Source: an uncultured Acidobacteriia bacterium
GTDB taxonomy: Bacteria > Acidobacteriota > Terriglobia > Bryobacterales > Bryobacteraceae
Assembly: GCA_903909435.1 (NCBI GenBank)
Contig: CAIVVT010000001.1
Location: 62,001-126,000 of the forward strand
Direction of reading: 5' to 3'
DNA length: 64,000 nt
Shown: piece after piece, positions 35,513-44,965 of the stretch
Numbering within the stretch: position 1 is the first letter of the stretch
Layout of the letters: each line of letters opens with the position of its first letter
The notes under the pieces: generated by a model
Told to the model about the DNA's origin: nothing
Databases searched by the model: none
Seen by the model: only the letters and a program-made list of their open reading frames with translations
Program-made: the position numbers and the translations under genes

Positions 35513-36340
35513 ATGAACGACCTTCAAGACGTTGAATACGAAAAGTTCTGGCGGCGGCTGCAGCAGATGGGCCTCAACGCCTACGAGGCGCGTTCTTACC
35601 TCGTCCTGGTGGGCCATCCGCGTTTCAAGGCCCTGGAGTTGGCTGCGCGCGCTCAGGTTCCACGGCAGAAAATATACGAGGTACTCGATAGCTTGGTGGA
35701 GAAGGGCTTCGCCCAAGTGGTGCAGGAAAAGACCAAACTGTTTAGCGCCGTCGAGCCCGGCATGGCGATTCCGGCCTATCTGCAGAGGCAGAAGGAAGAG
35801 CAGGAGCGCAATCTCAACGAGCAGCACAGCTACGGCCAGAACCTGGTGCGGGATCTGCGAATCGCCTACGCCGAAGGGCACGTCGGGCGCGGCACGCTCG
35901 ACTACCTGCGGATTGTGAACGAGCCCTCGCAGATTGCGGTTCAATATCGCTCGATGCTGGGCGCGGTGGAGCGGGAGTACCTGGAGTTCTCCCGGCCGCC
36001 CTATGCGGTGGACCCGCTGGACGAGCAACTGGTCAAACAGGCGGCTGCGCGCGGCGTGGCGTGCCGGATTCTGGTGGAGCCCGAGGCGCTCGACGACGAC
36101 CACCGCCAGCGCCTGGACGAGTACGCCGCCTACGGGGTGGAGGTGCGCCTGATCTCGAATCTCCCCATGAAACTCGCCGCCTTCGACGGCACCCAGGGTC
36201 TCATCGCCTTGCTCGATCCGGTGATCACGCGGCCCACCTGGACGGCCATCGTCTTCGACCATTCGGGCATGGGAGAAGCTATGCAGGGCTTGTTCGAGCA
36301 ATGGTGGCGCAAAGCTGAACCGCGGCCTTCCGCGGATTGA
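35513..36340 (+). CDS. TrmB-family transcriptional regulator
   Basis: A 275-residue regulator. The N-terminal winged helix-turn-helix (about 12-82) reads QQMGLNAYEARSYLVLVGHP, ALELAARAQVPRQKIYEVLDSLVEKGFAQV, characteristic of the TrmB group best known from archaea as sugar-responsive repressors. A coiled-coil helix (about 85-115) leads to a PLD-like effector domain (REYLEFSRPPYAVDPLDEQLV, ARGVACRILVEPEAL, YGVEVRLISNLPMKLAAFDG). ATG 35513 lies in TATAATG-rich sequence that could also serve as its own -10. No operon partner; dinB lies convergent downstream. Confidence 0.88.
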   Translation: MNDLQDVEYEKFWRRLQQMGLNAYEARSYLVLVGHPRFKALELAARAQVPRQKIYEVLDSLVEKGFAQVVQEKTKLFSAVEPGMAIPAYLQRQKEEQERNLNEQHSYGQNLVRDLRIAYAEGHVGRGTLDYLRIVNEPSQIAVQYRSMLGAVEREYLEFSRPPYAVDPLDEQLVKQAAARGVACRILVEPEALDDDHRQRLDEYAAYGVEVRLISNLPMKLAAFDGTQGLIALLDPVITRPTWTAIVFDHSGMGEAMQGLFEQWWRKAEPRPSAD

Positions 36341-36516
36341 ATGCCAGCCAGTTCCGGTTGGGAAAACCGGTAAGTGGTGGGACAGCCCATCGCCTTCTGA
36401 GGTCTGTCGAAACGAACCAGGAGCTGTTCCTGCGACGCGAGAGCGTCAGATGGGGCGGGCTTGATAGACGATGCAAGCGATCGTCTGTCCCACCTTCGTG
36501 TGGAGAATCAGGTCGG

Positions 36517-37755
36517 CTAGGTTTTTGGTTTGGGTTCTTTGCCCGGCAACCCCACGGGGTTTTCGTGGACCTTCTCGCGCGTGTCGCCCTTCAGCCCGCT
36601 GGCTAGCGAGACCATCTTCTCGCCGAACCGGTCTCGGATTTTGTCCACCGCCGCAAGCGCTTTGTGTGCGCGTTCGTTGCGCTCCGCGTTGAGCAGGTCG
36701 AGTTGGCCCTCGCTTTCCTCGAAGCCCGTGACACCCGCACCCAGCAACCGGATCGGTGCTCCGCGCCGCCAGTTGTGCTGAAACAGCTCACGGATGGCGA
36801 TGATCAACTCGTGATCGAGTTGCGAGGCGTGGTCCAGGGTGTGGGCGCGCGTAAAGGTCGTGAAGTCCGAGTAGCGCAGTTTCAAGTGCACGGTACGCGC
36901 ATGAAAGCCGTGCTCGCGCAGACGGCGAGCCACCTTTTCGGTTAGCCGTGTAAGCGTGGTTTCCAGCACGCTGACGTCGGCCGTGTCCTGGTCGAAGGTG
37001 TGCTCGTGGCTGATCGACTTTGGGTCTTCGTGAGCTCCAATTTCGCCGTCGAACCAACTGCCCGCATCCATGCCGCGGGCCTTGCCGGCCAGCGCCAGGC
37101 CCCACACGCCGAATCGACGCCGCAGGAAATCCTCCTCCAGCCCAGCCAGGTCGCCGACGCGCTTGATCCCGATTTCCCGCAGTCGCTGCTCCATCACCTT
37201 GCCCACCCCGGGCAGCTTGCGGACTTCCAGCGGCGCCAGGAACTCGGCTTCCAGGCCCGGTTGGATCCATAGCACGCCGTTCGGCTTGGCCTGGTCGGAG
37301 CAGACCTTCGAGACCAGCTTGGAAGACGAAATCCCGACCGAACAGTTGAGGCCGGTCACCGCCTTCATCCGCGCGTGCAAAGCGTGGGCCGCCGAGAGCG
37401 GGCTGCCGAAAAGGCGTGCCGTGCCGCTCAGGTCGAGGTAAGCTTCGTCCACCGAGGCCATCTCCACCTTCGGGGAGAACTCCTGCAGCACGGCGTGCAC
37501 CTTGTGTGAATACTCGCGGTAGCGCTCGGGATGACCGTCGAGGAAGATGGCGTGCGGGCAGCGCAACGCCGCGGTCCGCAGGGGCAGTGCGGAGTGGACG
37601 CCGAACTTGCGGGCCTCGTAGCTCGCCGCCGACACGACGCCGCGCTCCGTGGCTCTGCCTCCCACGACAACCGCCTTACCCTTCAGGCTCGGGTCGAAGA
37701 GTTCCTCCACCGAGACGAAGAAGGCGTCCATATCGACATGGAAAATGGTAGGCAT
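36517..37755 (-). CDS. dinB: DNA polymerase IV (DinB)
   Basis: A 412-residue Y-family translesion polymerase. Catalytic carboxylates are present: D8 and D10 in HVDMDAFF, and D103/E104 in SVDEAYLDL. The palm/fingers, thumb (LPGVGKVMEQRLREIGIKRVGDL helix-hairpin-helix) and little-finger domain are all intact. Length is normal. A beta-clamp-binding motif is plausible near the C-terminus (QLDLLN). It is isolated, with 179 bases to prmC. I see no clear LexA-type box upstream. Confidence 0.96.
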   Translation of the reverse strand: MPTIFHVDMDAFFVSVEELFDPSLKGKAVVVGGRATERGVVSAASYEARKFGVHSALPLRTAALRCPHAIFLDGHPERYREYSHKVHAVLQEFSPKVEMASVDEAYLDLSGTARLFGSPLSAAHALHARMKAVTGLNCSVGISSSKLVSKVCSDQAKPNGVLWIQPGLEAEFLAPLEVRKLPGVGKVMEQRLREIGIKRVGDLAGLEEDFLRRRFGVWGLALAGKARGMDAGSWFDGEIGAHEDPKSISHEHTFDQDTADVSVLETTLTRLTEKVARRLREHGFHARTVHLKLRYSDFTTFTRAHTLDHASQLDHELIIAIRELFQHNWRRGAPIRLLGAGVTGFEESEGQLDLLNAERNERAHKALAAVDKIRDRFGEKMVSLASGLKGDTREKVHENPVGLPGKEPKPKT

Positions 37756-37934
37756 CTTGCTCGGGGACGTTGCGCCCCCATTCCATTGTCCACGCGCGGC
37801 GCTCGTGGTGGGGCGGCTCTCCAGAGCCCGCTCTTCAATCTATTTCCGGGGGACTCCGAAGTGACCGCGCTGCTATGGTGAGGTGCCCGCAGCCCGTCGC
37901 CCTCCCGCCTCGCAGGCGTACTTCTGATGACACG

Positions 37935-38861
37935 CTAAACTCTGTGAGCGACGACGACCCGCGCCAGTCCCGCCAGATCATTCACAACCTTCGGCGCCGA
38001 CCACCGCGCATCGAACAGGGCGGGCACCAACTTGCCCTGACCGGCTCCGATTTCCAGCACCAGCGTGCCCTTTGGCCGCAGCAGTCGGCGTGCCTCTGGA
38101 ATGAGCCGCGCGTAGATTTCGAGACCACTGGCACCGCCGTCCAGCGCCTCGCGCGGTTCCCAATCGCGGACCTCGCGTTGCAGCGTCCCGATCTCTCTGC
38201 TTTCGATGTAAGGCGGATTCGAGACGATCAGGTCGAAGCTCGAATCCGCGAACGCCGCGCCGAGGTCGCACTCGCTAAAAAAGCAATCCGCACCGAGCCG
38301 CGAGGCGTTTCCCCTTGCAATCGTGAGCGCCTTAGAACTGATGTCGGTCGCGAATGTCCCAAGCCCGGTTTCGAGCGCCAGCGTGATCGCCAAAATGCCG
38401 GAACCCGTCCCGATATCGAGGATGCGCAGCGGAGCCGCGACATTGCCAATCGGAGCCGCGACCGTGAGGGAGCGGTACCTGTTAGCGGACTTGACCGCTC
38501 TCTGTCGTTCGCGGCTCTGCGCTGGGGCGCTGGTCTCCAACACAGCCAACGCCTGCTCCACCACGTGCTCCGTCTCCGGACGCGGGATCAGCACTCCCGG
38601 TTCGACGCGGAACTCGCGTCCCCAGAACTCCTGGACGCGGGTGATGTACTGGGTCGGTTTGCCCTGCAGCCGCTCGTGCAGGTAGCGCCCGTAGTGCAGC
38701 CACTCAAGCTCGGTCAACTCATGTTCGGGATGCGAAAAGATGTATACGCGCTCGCGCCGTAGCGCGTGGCACAGCAGAACCTCGGCGGTTAACTCCGGTG
38801 CGCCAACGCCGCCTGCCCGAAGCAGCTCAAGCCCTTGCTGGAGCGCGGTTCGGAGTTGCAT
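37935..38861 (-). CDS. prmC: Release factor glutamine methyltransferase, with in-frame repeat insertion
   Basis: A 308-residue PrmC (HemK), which methylates the glutamine of the GGQ motif in release factors. The N-terminal helical domain (1-75), the SAM-binding [11 protein letters not shown] (149-159) and the catalytic NPPYIES (215-221) are intact. Between the two domains, residues about 115-137 are encoded by a palindromic repeat also found between genes elsewhere in this window; the frame stays open, adding a basic linker ([14 protein letters not shown]). The protein is about 25-30 residues longer than usual there. It overlaps prfA, its substrate gene, by 35 bases. Confidence 0.95.
   Translation of the reverse strand: MQLRTALQQGLELLRAGGVGAPELTAEVLLCHALRRERVYIFSHPEHELTELEWLHYGRYLHERLQGKPTQYITRVQEFWGREFRVEPGVLIPRPETEHVVEQALAVLETSAPAQSRERQRAVKSANRYRSLTVAAPIGNVAAPLRILDIGTGSGILAITLALETGLGTFATDISSKALTIARGNASRLGADCFFSECDLGAAFADSSFDLIVSNPPYIESREIGTLQREVRDWEPREALDGGASGLEIYARLIPEARRLLRPKGTLVLEIGAGQGKLVPALFDARWSAPKVVNDLAGLARVVVAHRV
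38451..38519. repeat. Palindromic repeat family 2 (RSRDREGAV repeat), copy inside prmC
   Basis: Arms 38451-38476 and 38494-38519 are inverted repeats with a 17-base spacer (21 of 26 arm positions pair). In the plus strand the left arm reads RSRDREGAV. Related copies lie at 43047-43125 and 41171-41220. Just outside, the 12-mer GTCGCGGCTCCG (minus strand) occurs twice, nine bases apart, possibly a duplicated target or arm. Confidence 0.85.
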
Positions 38862-39942
38862 CGTGCGACTCCTCGGCTTGTGCCTGGAGCAAACGGGAGT
38901 TGTAGAAAGTCGTGCAGGCCGTGATCAACTCGTCCAGGTCACCTTCCATCACCCGGTCCAGTTGATATAGAGTCAGCCCGATGCGGTGGTCGGTGACCCG
39001 GTTCTCTTTGAAGTTGTACGTGCGGATCTTCTCGCTGCGGTCGCCCGTGCCCACCTGGCTGCGGCGGTCCGCGCCCATGGCCTCGTGTTGCTTGGCCATC
39101 TCTAGTTCGTAGAGCCGCGAGCGCAGCACGCGCTCGCCCTTGGCGCGGTTCTTGATCTGCGATTTCTCGTCCTGGCAACTCACCACCAGGCCGGTCGGCA
39201 GGTGCGTGATGCGCACGGCCGAATAGGTCGTGTTGACCGACTGGCCGCCCGGCCCCGAGGAGCAGAAGGTGTCGATGCGCAGGTCTTTGGCTTCGATCTT
39301 GATGTCTACGTCGTCCGCTTCGGGCAGCACCGCGACGGTGATGGTGGAGGTGTGGATGCGGCCCTGCTGCTCGGTCACTGGCACGCGCTGCACGCGGTGC
39401 ACGCCGCTTTCGTACTTCAGCCGTGAGTAGACCTTGTCGCCGGCGATCAGCGCGATGATTTCCTTGGCACCGCCCGCGGAGGAGTCGCTGGCCGAGCTGA
39501 CCTCCACCTTCCAGCGGTGGTTCTCGGCGTAGCGCGAGTACATCCTGAAGACCTCGAGCGCGAACAGGCTCGCCTCGTCGCCGCCCGCACCCGCCCGAAT
39601 TTCGAGCAGCACGTTCTTCTCGTCGTTGGGGTCCTTGGGCAGCAGTAGGAACTTCAGTTCCTCGGTGATACGCAGCAGTTCGGGCTCCAAGCGGGCGATC
39701 TCTTCCTGGGCCATCGCCAGCAGGTCCGGATCGGTTTCGCCGGCCATCAGCCGCGCGCCTTCCAGATCCTCGGCCGCCTTCTTGTACTCCCGGTAAACGC
39801 TCACGATCTCCGCCAGATCGCGATGGGACTTGGCGGTCTTTGTGTACAGCTCGTTGTCGCTGATCACGGCCGGGTCGGCCATCGCGGAGTTCAACGAATC
39901 GAACTTCTTCTCGACGTCGTCGAGTTGCTTTGCGAAATCCAT
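38827..39942 (-). CDS. prfA: Peptide chain release factor 1
   Basis: A 371-residue RF1. The anticodon-mimic tripeptide is PVT (188-190), the PxT type that reads UAA and UAG, not the SPF of RF2. The GGQ peptidyl-hydrolase motif is at 232-234, the target of PrmC encoded directly downstream. Its start codon shares one base with the stop of the DUF1385 gene (TGATG) and its 3' end overlaps prmC by 35 bases, so the three are translationally coupled. Confidence 0.97.
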   Translation of the reverse strand: MDFAKQLDDVEKKFDSLNSAMADPAVISDNELYTKTAKSHRDLAEIVSVYREYKKAAEDLEGARLMAGETDPDLLAMAQEEIARLEPELLRITEELKFLLLPKDPNDEKNVLLEIRAGAGGDEASLFALEVFRMYSRYAENHRWKVEVSSASDSSAGGAKEIIALIAGDKVYSRLKYESGVHRVQRVPVTEQQGRIHTSTITVAVLPEADDVDIKIEAKDLRIDTFCSSGPGGQSVNTTYSAVRITHLPTGLVVSCQDEKSQIKNRAKGERVLRSRLYELEMAKQHEAMGADRRSQVGTGDRSEKIRTYNFKENRVTDHRIGLTLYQLDRVMEGDLDELITACTTFYNSRLLQAQAEESHDATPNRAPARA

Positions 39943-40964
39943 CAGGCGATCACCAGTTCTCCGCCACCCTGCTTCTCAATCTCCATCGCACCGTCGAGCG
40001 CCCGGATGGCAACTTCGGTCTGGTCGTCGGAGGGCGGCTGCGTCGTGATCCGCTGCAGCCAGAGACCGGGGGCGGTAATCCATGTCATCAGGCTGCCCTT
40101 GTGCTTTGCGGCGAAGCGGATGATCTCGTAGCTGATCCCCATGATCAGCGGGAGCGCCGCGACGCGCGTCAGAAAACGGGCCAGAAACGTACTGGTCGGG
40201 ATCAGGGCGTAGACGGCGATCGAAACCAGCATCACCACCAACAGGAAGCTGGTGCCGCAGCGCGGGTGCCACGTCTGGAAGCTCTGCGCATTCGCCACCG
40301 TCAGCGGCTTGCCCGACTCAAAATTGAAGACTACGCGGTGCTCCGCGCCGTGATATTCGAACACCCGGTGGATGTCTTTCGAGAGCGAAAGCAGCCATAG
40401 GAATCCCAGGAAAATCGCCAGGCGGATGACTCCATCCAGCAAATTCAGGATGATCCAGCCGTTAAGCACCGGGAAGGCTTTCTGAATCCCCGTGGCGATC
40501 AGCAGCGGTAGGAATTTGTACATCACGATGAAGAAGCCGAGGCTGAAGACGACCTGCCCGATCATCAGCCATTGCGGCATTTCCCCGCTGGCTTTGTTCT
40601 CGCCGGGGACCGGGAGAGCCTCGCCTTTTGCGGCGGCTTCGCGGGCCAGTTCGGCTTCCAGGACCACGTTGGCGGAAAACCGTAAAGCCTTCAAACCCAG
40701 CCACATGGAGTTCACCAGGATGCCTACGCCGCGCACGAACGGGTACTTGAAGATGGGGTATTTGTCGGAGAGCTTTTCGAGCGGCGCTTCTTCCGTCGCA
40801 TAGCTGCCGTCGGGCCGCCGCACGGCGACACAATAGCTGTGCGGGGCGCGCATCATCACGCCCTCCATCACCGCCTGGCCGCCGACCAGGATCTCTTCAC
40901 CGTTTTCGAGTACCGGGAGCAGCTGCACGTGCGCTGCCCACCGGAGGAAAGTCTTCCAGTTCAA
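39942..40964 (-). CDS. DUF1385 (YqhQ-like) membrane protein
   Basis: A 340-residue protein of the DUF1385/YqhQ family. The N-terminal [14 protein letters not shown] motif is diagnostic, followed by VAVRRPDGS, membrane segments (about 140-160 and 180-205), the EYHGAEHR and CGTSFLL motifs and a C-terminal tail. The Bacillus homologue is a predicted metabolite or magnesium-related membrane protein of uncertain role. It starts with TTG in this reading. The same gene order with prfA and prmC is found in other bacterial groups, suggesting a conserved operon. Confidence 0.9.
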   Translation of the reverse strand: MNWKTFLRWAAHVQLLPVLENGEEILVGGQAVMEGVMMRAPHSYCVAVRRPDGSYATEEAPLEKLSDKYPIFKYPFVRGVGILVNSMWLGLKALRFSANVVLEAELAREAAAKGEALPVPGENKASGEMPQWLMIGQVVFSLGFFIVMYKFLPLLIATGIQKAFPVLNGWIILNLLDGVIRLAIFLGFLWLLSLSKDIHRVFEYHGAEHRVVFNFESGKPLTVANAQSFQTWHPRCGTSFLLVVMLVSIAVYALIPTSTFLARFLTRVAALPLIMGISYEIIRFAAKHKGSLMTWITAPGLWLQRITTQPPSDDQTEVAIRALDGAMEIEKQGGGELVIA

Positions 40965-41170
40965 TGGGAAAAGGCCCTCTCTATTCTCAATTATAGCTTG
41001 TGGCCAAAATCGGCCCTCACGCGCACGCCGGCTGCTTATGGGATGCGTGAAACCCGACTTGGATTCTTACGCGGGCTGCCTGGAGCGGTCCAGCTTGGAA
41101 CGGCCCAGCCACGGTCCAACCGCCGCTTGCGTCGTGAGCTTGAGCAGCAGGCCAAAATCGAAGATCTCCT

Positions 41171-41220
41171 CACGGTCGCGGCTCAGTTCCGGGGCGGAGC
41201 CGCGACCGTGATGGAGCGGT
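41171..41220. repeat. Palindromic repeat family 2, rearranged or partial copy
   Basis: The 14-mer CACGGTCGCGGCTC at 41171-41184 pairs with GAGCCGCGACCGTG at 41197-41210 and is followed by ATGGAGCGGT. The arms are those of the prmC copy but joined in the opposite order, so the outer ends face inward. It lies in the 289-base gap between the VWFA protein and DUF1385 genes; the rest of that gap shows nothing else. Confidence 0.75.
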
Positions 41221-41253
41221 GCGTCCAAAGCGCAAAATCGCGCGGTCTGGCCG

Positions 41254-42456
41254 CTAGTCCGGAACGCCGGCCATCCAGTAGCCGCGCCGGGTGCGGACCT
41301 TCATCCCCGGCACGTCGACGGTCACGCGGATGGTGTGGAACCCGCCTTCCACCTTGTTGTTCGGCGAGTAGCTGAGGATGTACTGGCTGTGGATCTCGGT
41401 CCCAATCTCGGCCACTGCCCGCTCCAACTCGCCCTGGGTCAGGAACCCGAGTTCCCGTCCACCGGTGAGTTTGGTGAACAAACGCGCGGGATCCTTGATG
41501 AAAATGTGCTTCGCCTGGCGGTACATCTCTTCCACCACCGGCACGAAGTCGAAGCTGTCGCCTTCCGCGCCGCCCATCTGGGCCATGGTGGTCGGATCCA
41601 CGGAAGTGCCGGCGGGATGCGGCCGCGCACCGGCCGGGAACGGGTCGGGCCGCGGCACGTCGGGCTTGGCCGTCAGCGCCGCCAGGATGCGGCTGATGTT
41701 CAGGGTGTAGACGTCGATGTTGTTCACCTGCAGATCCGTAGCCACCTCGCGCGCGTGGGCCTCGCTGGACTTGTCGTAGATCTCGGAGATCAGCACTATC
41801 ACCTTACGCCGGTCGCGCTTGTACTTCAGCATGTGGACGGCCGTCTGCACCGCGTCGATCATGCGGCTGTTCTGCCCGCCCGGCTTGATCTTCGACACGG
41901 CCGCGTTGATCAGATCGGCATTGTTCGTGAAGTCCTGGAGCATGTCGATGCGATGGTCGTAGCTCACCACCGCAACCTCGCCGTCCTGGCCGACCAGTTG
42001 ATCGTGGATCACGTTGCCGATCTTGCGGATCTTGGGCAGCATGGCCTCCACGTTGGCGTTGCGCTGGATGCAGATCACCATGGACAAGGGCAGGAACGTC
42101 ACGTCGCGATCGATCTTCTGCGGCTTGTCGTTGTCGTAGAGCGTGAAATCGTTCACCCGCAGGCCGCTGATGGCCAGCCCTTTGCGGTTGGTTACCAGCG
42201 TCGGCACCAGCACCACCTGGACCGTGCTGCGGATCACCGGACCGTCGTCTTCACTCGTCTTCGCGGGCGGAGTGAAGGGTTGAGGCGTGGTCTGGGCGGG
42301 CGTTGCGGGATTCGCCTTGTCCGGGTCCAGAGTACCTGGCATCACGCGCTTCTGGGCAGGCGGCGGATCGGTCCGCGGACCCTGTTGGGATACCAGCACC
42401 CCGGCCGCGAGCAGGAACAAACACGCGGTCATCGTGACAATGCTGAATGATTTCAT
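41254..42456 (-). CDS. Exported VWFA-related protein (acidobacterial type)
   Basis: A 400-residue protein with a signal peptide (KSFSIVTMTACLFLLAAGVLVS), a proline-rich spacer (28-70) and a von Willebrand A-like domain (about 120-300) with VLVPTLVTNRKGLAISGL, LYDNDKPQKI, ALSMVICIQ-type first strand (LPLSMVICIQ) and KVIVLISEIYD. The canonical DxSxS metal site is replaced by CIQRNAN, so metal binding is doubtful. A C-terminal YILSYSPNN...GGFHTIRVTV, and RRGYWM ending is typical of the acidobacterial VWFA family. Role unknown, presumably periplasmic protein-protein contact. Confidence 0.88.
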   Translation of the reverse strand: MKSFSIVTMTACLFLLAAGVLVSQQGPRTDPPPAQKRVMPGTLDPDKANPATPAQTTPQPFTPPAKTSEDDGPVIRSTVQVVLVPTLVTNRKGLAISGLRVNDFTLYDNDKPQKIDRDVTFLPLSMVICIQRNANVEAMLPKIRKIGNVIHDQLVGQDGEVAVVSYDHRIDMLQDFTNNADLINAAVSKIKPGGQNSRMIDAVQTAVHMLKYKRDRRKVIVLISEIYDKSSEAHAREVATDLQVNNIDVYTLNISRILAALTAKPDVPRPDPFPAGARPHPAGTSVDPTTMAQMGGAEGDSFDFVPVVEEMYRQAKHIFIKDPARLFTKLTGGRELGFLTQGELERAVAEIGTEIHSQYILSYSPNNKVEGGFHTIRVTVDVPGMKVRTRRGYWMAGVPD

Positions 42457-42506
42457 GAGCGGTTCGGTTTCGGTCGCACTACCCCATCTAGGGGACGTCT
42501 ATCAAC

Positions 42507-43019
42507 TCACTCCGGTTTCGCCGCCGGCGCTCCACCAGGCGAATGCTCCGTGCGGCCCTGCAATAGTTCCACGACGTGTGGCACCAGATCCAAGATAGCA
42601 TCCAGCGACTGCACGGCACCCTTTGGCGAGCCCGGCAGGTTGACGATCACCGTGCGGGCCAGCGTGCCTGCGGTGGAGCGCGACAGGGCCGCGCGCCGGG
42701 TCGTTTTCAGCCCTTCGGCCCGCATTAGTTCGCCAAATCCGGGGATTTCGCGTTCGATCACGGAGCGCGTCGCCTCCGGGGTGACGTCCCGCGCGGAGAG
42801 TCCCGTGCCGCCGGTCGTGAAGATCGCGTCGCAATCCCCCGACGCGGCCAGGTGCTTGAGCTGGGTGGCGATCAGTTCCTGCAAATCGGGCAGCACGCCG
42901 CACTCCACCACGCTGTGGCCCGCCTGCGTCAGGCGCGCCGCCACCGCCGGGCCGCTCACGTCCTGCCGGACCCCGGCATGCGTGCCGTCACTAATCGTCA
43001 ACACCGCGCAGCGTAGCAT
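42507..43019 (-). CDS. moaB: Molybdenum cofactor biosynthesis protein, MoaB/Mog family
   Basis: A 170-residue MPT-binding protein with CAVLTISDGTHAGVRQDVSG at the start, the FTTGGTGLSARDVTPEATR motif and VNLPGSPKGAV. It adenylylates molybdopterin before MoeA inserts molybdenum. The ATG at 43019 follows a strong AGGGGAGGG site. The open frame continues 31 codons upstream only because it reads into a palindromic repeat (43047-43125), so the longer start is rejected. Mog and MoaB cannot be separated from sequence alone. It is the last gene of the moeA-moaC-moaB run. Confidence 0.92.
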   Translation of the reverse strand: MLRCAVLTISDGTHAGVRQDVSGPAVAARLTQAGHSVVECGVLPDLQELIATQLKHLAASGDCDAIFTTGGTGLSARDVTPEATRSVIEREIPGFGELMRAEGLKTTRRAALSRSTAGTLARTVIVNLPGSPKGAVQSLDAILDLVPHVVELLQGRTEHSPGGAPAAKPE

Positions 43020-43046
43020 CCCACCCTCCCCTGAAAACAGTTTGGT

Positions 43047-43125
43047 CGGAGCAACGACCGTCCGGGAGCGGTTAGCTTCTGCCTGTCCTCCGGTTGCCAA
43101 CCGCTCCCTCACGGTCGCGGCTCCG
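43047..43125. repeat. Palindromic repeat family 2, intergenic copy
   Basis: Inverted arms 43047-43073 and 43099-43125 (27 bases each, 23 paired) flank a 25-base spacer. The right arm on the minus strand reads RSRDREGAV. It lies in the 138-base gap between moaC and moaB, so it would be part of their shared transcript as a long hairpin just before the moaB ribosome binding site. Confidence 0.85.
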
Positions 43126-43157
43126 ATACAGCGTGCGGCATTGGTCCGGAATCCGCC

Positions 43158-43619
43158 TCAGCGCCGCCAGGTCCCGCTCTTCCCGCCCGTCTTTTCCACC
43201 AACTCGATCCGTTCGATCGTGATGCCCTTGTCCAGCGCCTTGGTCATGTCGTAGACCGTCAGCGCGGCGATGCTGGCCGCCGTCAGCGCCTCCATCTCGA
43301 CGCCCGTCTGGGCCGTCGTCGCCGCCGTGGCTTCGATCAAGACCCCATCCCGCTTCAGGGTGATGCGCACGTCCGAGTGCGTCAGCATCAGCGGGTGGCA
43401 CATCGGGATCAGCTCCGCCGTCTTCTTCGCGGCCTGAATGCCCGCCACGCGGGCGACTTCCAATGGGTTGCCCTTCGGGTTGTCCGGCAGTGCCTTCAAC
43501 GTCGCGCGGCTCATGCGGACGAAGGCGCGCGCCGTGGCCGTGCGTTTGGTTTCGGTCTTCGACGAGACGTCCACCATGCGGGCCTGCCCCGCGGCGTCAA
43601 AATGGCTGAGCTGCTTCAT
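43158..43619 (-). CDS. moaC: Cyclic pyranopterin monophosphate synthase
   Basis: A 153-residue MoaC. It rearranges 3',8-cyclo-7,8-dihydro-GTP, made by MoaA, to cyclic pyranopterin monophosphate. Conserved blocks are visible: [34 protein letters not shown] (catalytic and substrate histidines), [20 protein letters not shown] and EKTGGKSG with catalytic lysines. MoaA is not in the window. It lies between moeA (30 bases upstream) and moaB. Confidence 0.97.
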   Translation of the reverse strand: MKQLSHFDAAGQARMVDVSSKTETKRTATARAFVRMSRATLKALPDNPKGNPLEVARVAGIQAAKKTAELIPMCHPLMLTHSDVRITLKRDGVLIEATAATTAQTGVEMEALTAASIAALTVYDMTKALDKGITIERIELVEKTGGKSGTWRR

Positions 43620-43649
43620 TGCGGTTCACCGGATACCGTCATCGCATCA

Positions 43650-44843
43650 TCATCGCATCAACACCCGGATGCGCTCCCCGGCCGCGTAGACGGGCTTGTC
43701 CGGCTCCGCCACCAGAAACGCATTGGCCCGCGCCAGCGCCATCACGTCGCCCGAGCCCGACCATGCCACGGGAGTAACCACTGAGCCGTCCGGGCTCAGC
43801 GCCGCGGGCAGAAATCGGGTCAGGCCGGGCGCATGGCGAAACTCCCGGGTCAAGGCCGCCTCGGTCAACGGCAGCCTGGGTTGCGCCCATCCGCCCAGCA
43901 GCTCGACGGCGGCTCGGGCAAAGACTTCGAAGCAGACCATGGTGGAAGCCGGGTTGCCCGGCAGGCCGAAAAAGAACGTGCCCTGTGCGCGTCCGAACAC
44001 CAGCGGCTGGCCCGGTTGCACGCGCACGCGGTCGAAGTAGAACTCGGCCCCAAGCTCGGCCAGAACGCTCTCCACCAGGTCGTACTTGCCCGCGGATACG
44101 CCGCCGGAAATCAACAGCAGATCAGCCTGCAAGCCCGCGGCGATAGCGTGGGCCGTCTCCCCGGCCGAGTCGCGCGCGGTCGGCAGCACCACCGGTTCGC
44201 CGCCCGCGCGCCGCACCTGGACGGCCAGCGACCACGCATTGGAGTCGCGAATCTGGTGCGCCAGCGGCTTTGATTCGATGTCCAGGATCTCGTCGCCAGT
44301 GGCCAGCACCGCCACGCGCGGACGCCTGTAAACGGGCACCCTAGACAGGCCCACCGTGGCCAGCACCGCCACTTCCGGAAAGCCGATCAGCCTGCCCGCG
44401 CGCAGCACGACGCCCCCGGTCACGGCGTCGCCGCCGCGCGGACTCATGTTTTGACCGCGCGCCACCGGCTGATCCACGGTAACCGAGCCGGCCGCGACCC
44501 GGACGTGCTCGACCATAACCACCGCGTCCGCACCGTCCGGCACGGGCGCCCCGGTCATGACCTCAACCGCCTGCCCGGCCTTCACTACGCCGCTAAAGCG
44601 CTCCCCGGCCCGCACCTCTCCAACCACCGTCAGCGTGCCGGGAACGTCGGCGGCGCGCACCGCAAACCCGTCGCGCACGGAGCGGTCGAGCGGCGGATAG
44701 TCCCGGTCAGCCTCCACATCGGCCGCCAGCACACGCCCGTCGGCCGCGGCGAGATCGACGCTCTCCACCGCCGGAAGCCGGCGCGAATGCCTGACTTTGT
44801 CGATCACCAGCGCGCGCGCCTCGGCGAAACTGAGCGGTGGCAT
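43650..44843 (-). CDS. moeA: Molybdopterin molybdenumtransferase
   Basis: A 397-residue MoeA, which inserts molybdenum into adenylylated molybdopterin. It shows DRDYPPLDRSVRDGFAVR, the MTGAPVPDGADAVVMVE block, LATGDEI, LLISGGVSAGKYD and FFGLPGNPAST. The ATG at 44843 fits the family start (PPLSFAEARALV); a TTG 16 codons upstream also lies in frame. Neither has a good ribosome binding site. It heads the moeA-moaC-moaB operon and diverges from xseB, with hairpin elements between. Confidence 0.96.
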   Translation of the reverse strand: MPPLSFAEARALVIDKVRHSRRLPAVESVDLAAADGRVLAADVEADRDYPPLDRSVRDGFAVRAADVPGTLTVVGEVRAGERFSGVVKAGQAVEVMTGAPVPDGADAVVMVEHVRVAAGSVTVDQPVARGQNMSPRGGDAVTGGVVLRAGRLIGFPEVAVLATVGLSRVPVYRRPRVAVLATGDEILDIESKPLAHQIRDSNAWSLAVQVRRAGGEPVVLPTARDSAGETAHAIAAGLQADLLLISGGVSAGKYDLVESVLAELGAEFYFDRVRVQPGQPLVFGRAQGTFFFGLPGNPASTMVCFEVFARAAVELLGGWAQPRLPLTEAALTREFRHAPGLTRFLPAALSPDGSVVTPVAWSGSGDVMALARANAFLVAEPDKPVYAAGERIRVLMR

Positions 44844-44965
44844 TAGTTGGGATTCTAGCAAGGCGGAGGTCGGCGGCCGGGCCTGCTTCAACCTGTGAAG
44901 CGTCGGGCACTCCTGCGAAAAATGGCCAGTTTATCTCCAGTGCCCGCGTAGGGCAAAATAGGCCA

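Noticed and set aside
43020-43112. N-terminal extension of moaB by 31 codons
   Set aside because: The extension is translated palindromic repeat; the ATG at 43019 has a strong ribosome site and fits the family start.
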